Shown piece by piece: positions 61,755 to 64,000 of a stretch of DNA of 64,000 bases. The translations under genes and the position numbers were made by a program. The first letter of the stretch is position 1, and each line of letters opens with the position of its first letter. Below the pieces are notes generated by a model, which did no database searches, was not told the DNA's origin, and was given only the letters and a program-made list of their open reading frames with translations. Source of the DNA: Candidatus Hydrogenedentota bacterium. GTDB lineage: Bacteria > Hydrogenedentota > Hydrogenedentia > Hydrogenedentales > JAEUWI01. Where the stretch lies: NCBI GenBank assembly GCA_019637335.1, contig JAHBVV010000001.1, forward strand, positions 186,001-250,000. Reading direction: 5' to 3'.

Positions 61755-64000
61755 GTTCTTACCTCCACAATCGTCATCGTGTCATTCCCGAAGATATCCA
61801 CCACCTTCACCGCGATCTTCCGCGGCCCCGGCGGGCATTCGTGGGCGACGCTTTTGAGCTCCAGGCTCCGGTCCTTCCGCGTCCGGAAGCTCTGCCATTC
61901 GTTCTCGAAGACGTAGTCGCCGGTCCAGACCTCCTCGTATTCCACGATCTCGCCCTGGGGCGGCTCCGCGCCCTCCAGGTGGCCCTGGCCGGGCAGCGGG
62001 CGCGCTACGCGGATGAGTTCGCGCTTGCTCTCGAAGTCGAAATCCACCGACCAGTAATCGATCCAGTCGGTCCAGTGATCGGTCAGCACCTCGCGCTTGA
62101 TGACGCCCTTCGCGTTCTTGGTCAGCTTCACGATCTGGCCCTTTTCCACCACGATCCGGCTGCCCGTCTTCTTCTTGCCCAGGGCCTCCTCCGCCCGGGC
62201 GATGGAATCCTGGGAGTAGAACACGGAGAAATCGGTCAGCTCCACCGCCACCGTGGGGGATTTGGTCTTGGTCCCCTTGGTCACGTGGGGCTTCACCTCG
62301 ATGAAGGACACATCGTGGAAGACCACCTGGTTCTTCTCCACCGCCCGCTTGTCGAAGACCTCCGCCGGGATGTATTTCGGCTGGATATCGATGCCCTTGG
62401 CCTTCGCCTCGTCCAGCACGTTGGGGAAAAGCCCCATTTCGAATTCGAAGCCGAGGATGTCCACCTTGGTCACATGCTTCTTGCGGCATTCCAGGATGAT
62501 TTCCTCCACGAAGAGGCGCGTCACCGGCAGGTTCACCGGCCCCACCGCCACGAGCCGCCCCGCCTTCTTCCCGTGGAAATGCTCGAACTGGGTGATCGGC
62601 TCGGCCTGGTACGCGCGCAGGATCAGCGCCAGGAAATCCGCCTCCCGCTCCGCCAGTTGGCGCCGCTGCTCCTCCTCCCGCAGGTTCGGGTTCACCCCGA
62701 TGTAGTGCTGCCGCTCGTATTTGCCCAGGTTCAATATCTCGAAGGCGCGGTAGTCCTTGCCCTCCGCCTTCAGCGAACGCTGCACCCCGATCATCCGCTT
62801 CCGCGTCGTGTGAATCCCGAATTTCCCCAGGTCGCTCGCGATCCACTTCCGCCCCAGCTTCTCCGCCACCGCCGCCGTAGTCCCGGATCCGCAGAAGAAA
62901 TCCGCCACGAGATCGCCGGGGTTGGAGGAGGCGTTGATGATGCGCTCGAGGAGGGCCTCGGGTTTCTGGGTGGGGTACTTCAAGAGCTCCGCGTTTTTTC
63001 CCTTTAGGAGCTTTATGTCCACCCACAGGTTAGTAATCAATTGCCCTTCATAAGAATCGAGATAGACTTTCCTGTAGACTTGCTTATTCTTGTCCTTTGG
63101 ATAGTAGATTAGCCCCTGACCATCTAGCTCCTCCATCTTTTTTCGGGAATAACGCCACCCATTGGCTGGTGTCTTGTAACCTTTAAAGTCATAGTACAGA
63201 TTAGGCCTATACGTTGGACTTCCGCATACGTTAAGCATGAACCTACGACCATCTGGATCGGACTTGGTAAACATCTGATCAACATAGTCTGGATCGGGTT
63301 CCATATATACCTGATTCCAAATGGGAGCATCGGATTTGGAATATAGGTAGATTGTATCTGTGTTTACCGACATCTTGTTCATATTGCTGAGCGCGGAACC
63401 GCCTTTGCGCTTCCAAATAATCTCGTTGACAAGTTTCTCATCACCGAACACCTCGCTCAGTACCTGTCGGATGTGGCTGTTCACCCGCCAATCGCAATGC
63501 ACATAAATACTCCCATCCTCCGCAAGCAAGTCCCGCATGAGCACGAGCCGCTCGTAGATCATGGCGATGAAGGAGTCTGCACCCTTTCCCCAGGTGTCTC
63601 GGTACGCGATTTCCTCGAGGATATTGGGCTTCTTGGTGAAGGTGTCAGAGGTCCCGTCGAAAGACGGGATTTCGATGTCCATGGAGAAGTCGGCGCCCAC
63701 GTCGAAGGGCGGGTCGATGTAGATGAGCTTGAGGCCGCCCTGGGCTTCGATTTCCTCGCGGAGGGGGCCGTTTTTCAGGCTGGAGAGGATGAGCTTGTTG
63801 TCGCCCCAGATGAGCTTGTTGGTCCAGCCCTGGAGCTGGCGCCCGCGCGCGTCGAACATGTCGAGCTGGGGGTCGGTGTCCTCCGGCTTTTCGGCGCGCG
63901 GCTCGTCCACCTGCTCGATGACCTGAAAGGGGAGGACGATATTGCAGACCTCGCCCGACTTGCCATTCCAGACCAGCTCCACCTCGCGCTTGTCTTCAAA
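61751..64000 (-). CDS. type III restriction-modification system DNA methyltransferase Mod (C-terminal 749 residues; gene continues past the window)
   Basis: A beta-class adenine/cytosine-N methyltransferase. The reading frame is open to base 64000; a GTG at 63982 could be misread as a start, but upstream codons ([11 protein letters not shown]) continue in family-like sequence. Motif [16 protein letters not shown] comes first, then [20 protein letters not shown] target-recognition segment follows (about 63440-63000 in DNA), then motif [22 protein letters not shown] long C-terminal part binds partner or DNA. It methylates the recognition site and pairs with Res at 57018. The recognition segment is visibly AT-richer than the rest. 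First gene of the coupled defence series. Confidence 0.9.
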   Translation of the reverse strand, partial: FEDKREVELVWNGKSGEVCNIVLPFQVIEQVDEPRAEKPEDTDPQLDMFDARGRQLQGWTNKLIWGDNKLILSSLKNGPLREEIEAQGGLKLIYIDPPFDVGADFSMDIEIPSFDGTSDTFTKKPNILEEIAYRDTWGKGADSFIAMIYERLVLMRDLLAEDGSIYVHCDWRVNSHIRQVLSEVFGDEKLVNEIIWKRKGGSALSNMNKMSVNTDTIYLYSKSDAPIWNQVYMEPDPDYVDQMFTKSDPDGRRFMLNVCGSPTYRPNLYYDFKGYKTPANGWRYSRKKMEELDGQGLIYYPKDKNKQVYRKVYLDSYEGQLITNLWVDIKLLKGKNAELLKYPTQKPEALLERIINASSNPGDLVADFFCGSGTTAAVAEKLGRKWIASDLGKFGIHTTRKRMIGVQRSLKAEGKDYRAFEILNLGKYERQHYIGVNPNLREEEQRRQLAEREADFLALILRAYQAEPITQFEHFHGKKAGRLVAVGPVNLPVTRLFVEEIILECRKKHVTKVDILGFEFEMGLFPNVLDEAKAKGIDIQPKYIPAEVFDKRAVEKNQVVFHDVSFIEVKPHVTKGTKTKSPTVAVELTDFSVFYSQDSIARAEEALGKKKTGSRIVVEKGQIVKLTKNAKGVIKREVLTDHWTDWIDYWSVDFDFESKRELIRVARPLPGQGHLEGAEPPQGEIVEYEEVWTGDYVFENEWQSFRTRKDRSLELKSVAHECPPGPRKIAVKVVDIFGNDTMTIVEVRT

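Overview
The window reads as GC-rich chromosomal DNA from a Gram-negative, probably free-living bacterium of the Planctomycetota-like / candidate Hydrogenedentota kind. This placement is inference from gene content, since there is no rRNA or tRNA here. It rests on lipoproteins, GDP-rhamnose and heptose genes, a TRAP transporter, secreted glycan enzymes (sialidase, heparinase II/III, beta-helix lyase, esterases), a kinase fused to WD40 repeats, and a small peptide ending in a DUF1559-like GDGSVRF tail.

Layout. 1-3.0 kb: start of gpmI, two small proteins, tatA, then a cluster of short double-glycine-leader peptides. 3.2-8.2 kb: a tightly overlapping five-gene envelope glycan operon (gmd, rmd, heptose-1-P adenylyltransferase, GT4, GT87-like). 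8.5-12.5 kb: MarC and a divergent TRAP transporter. 12.5-16.5 kb: a complete ectoine/hydroxyectoine cluster ectABCD with its own terminator, a MarR-type EctR and a palindromic operator candidate. 16.7-24.7 kb: small envelope proteins, an enolase-superfamily gene bracketed by two MITE copies, a MtaA/UroD-like + Gfo/Idh pair, a pseudo-protease and RluD. 24.7-26.0 kb is a repeat mosaic. 26-33.7 kb: secreted and housekeeping genes including a triple-RidA fusion and RlmI. 34-42.6 kb: beta-helix protein, a PIN toxin with a large partner, hydrolases, heparinase. 43-45.3 kb: a tail-like protein whose 3' half and two neighbouring methyltransferases are much AT-richer than their surroundings. 46-53.4 kb: cspA, a second copy of the repeat mosaic, a 1244-residue Ser/Thr kinase with 15 WD40 repeats, an esterase and hicAB. 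53.9-56.9 kb: a KilA-N remnant, methyltransferase + GT2 pair, flavodoxin + ArsR. 57-64 kb: a type III restriction-modification locus with three extra genes between mod and res.

Most notable for follow-up: (i) the three-gene insert (nucleotidyltransferase-like, unknown 317-residue protein, STAS-like DUF4325) lying between mod and res and coupled to mod by ATGA overlaps; (ii) the double-glycine peptide cluster, including one peptide broken by a single-base frameshift; (iii) a MITE family with 20-bp CAGGG-type ends and 10-bp target duplications, one perfect; (iv) long dispersed repeat modules with roughly 10-nt phasing. No CRISPR array, rRNA or tRNA was seen. All family assignments were made by reading the sequence, without database searches.
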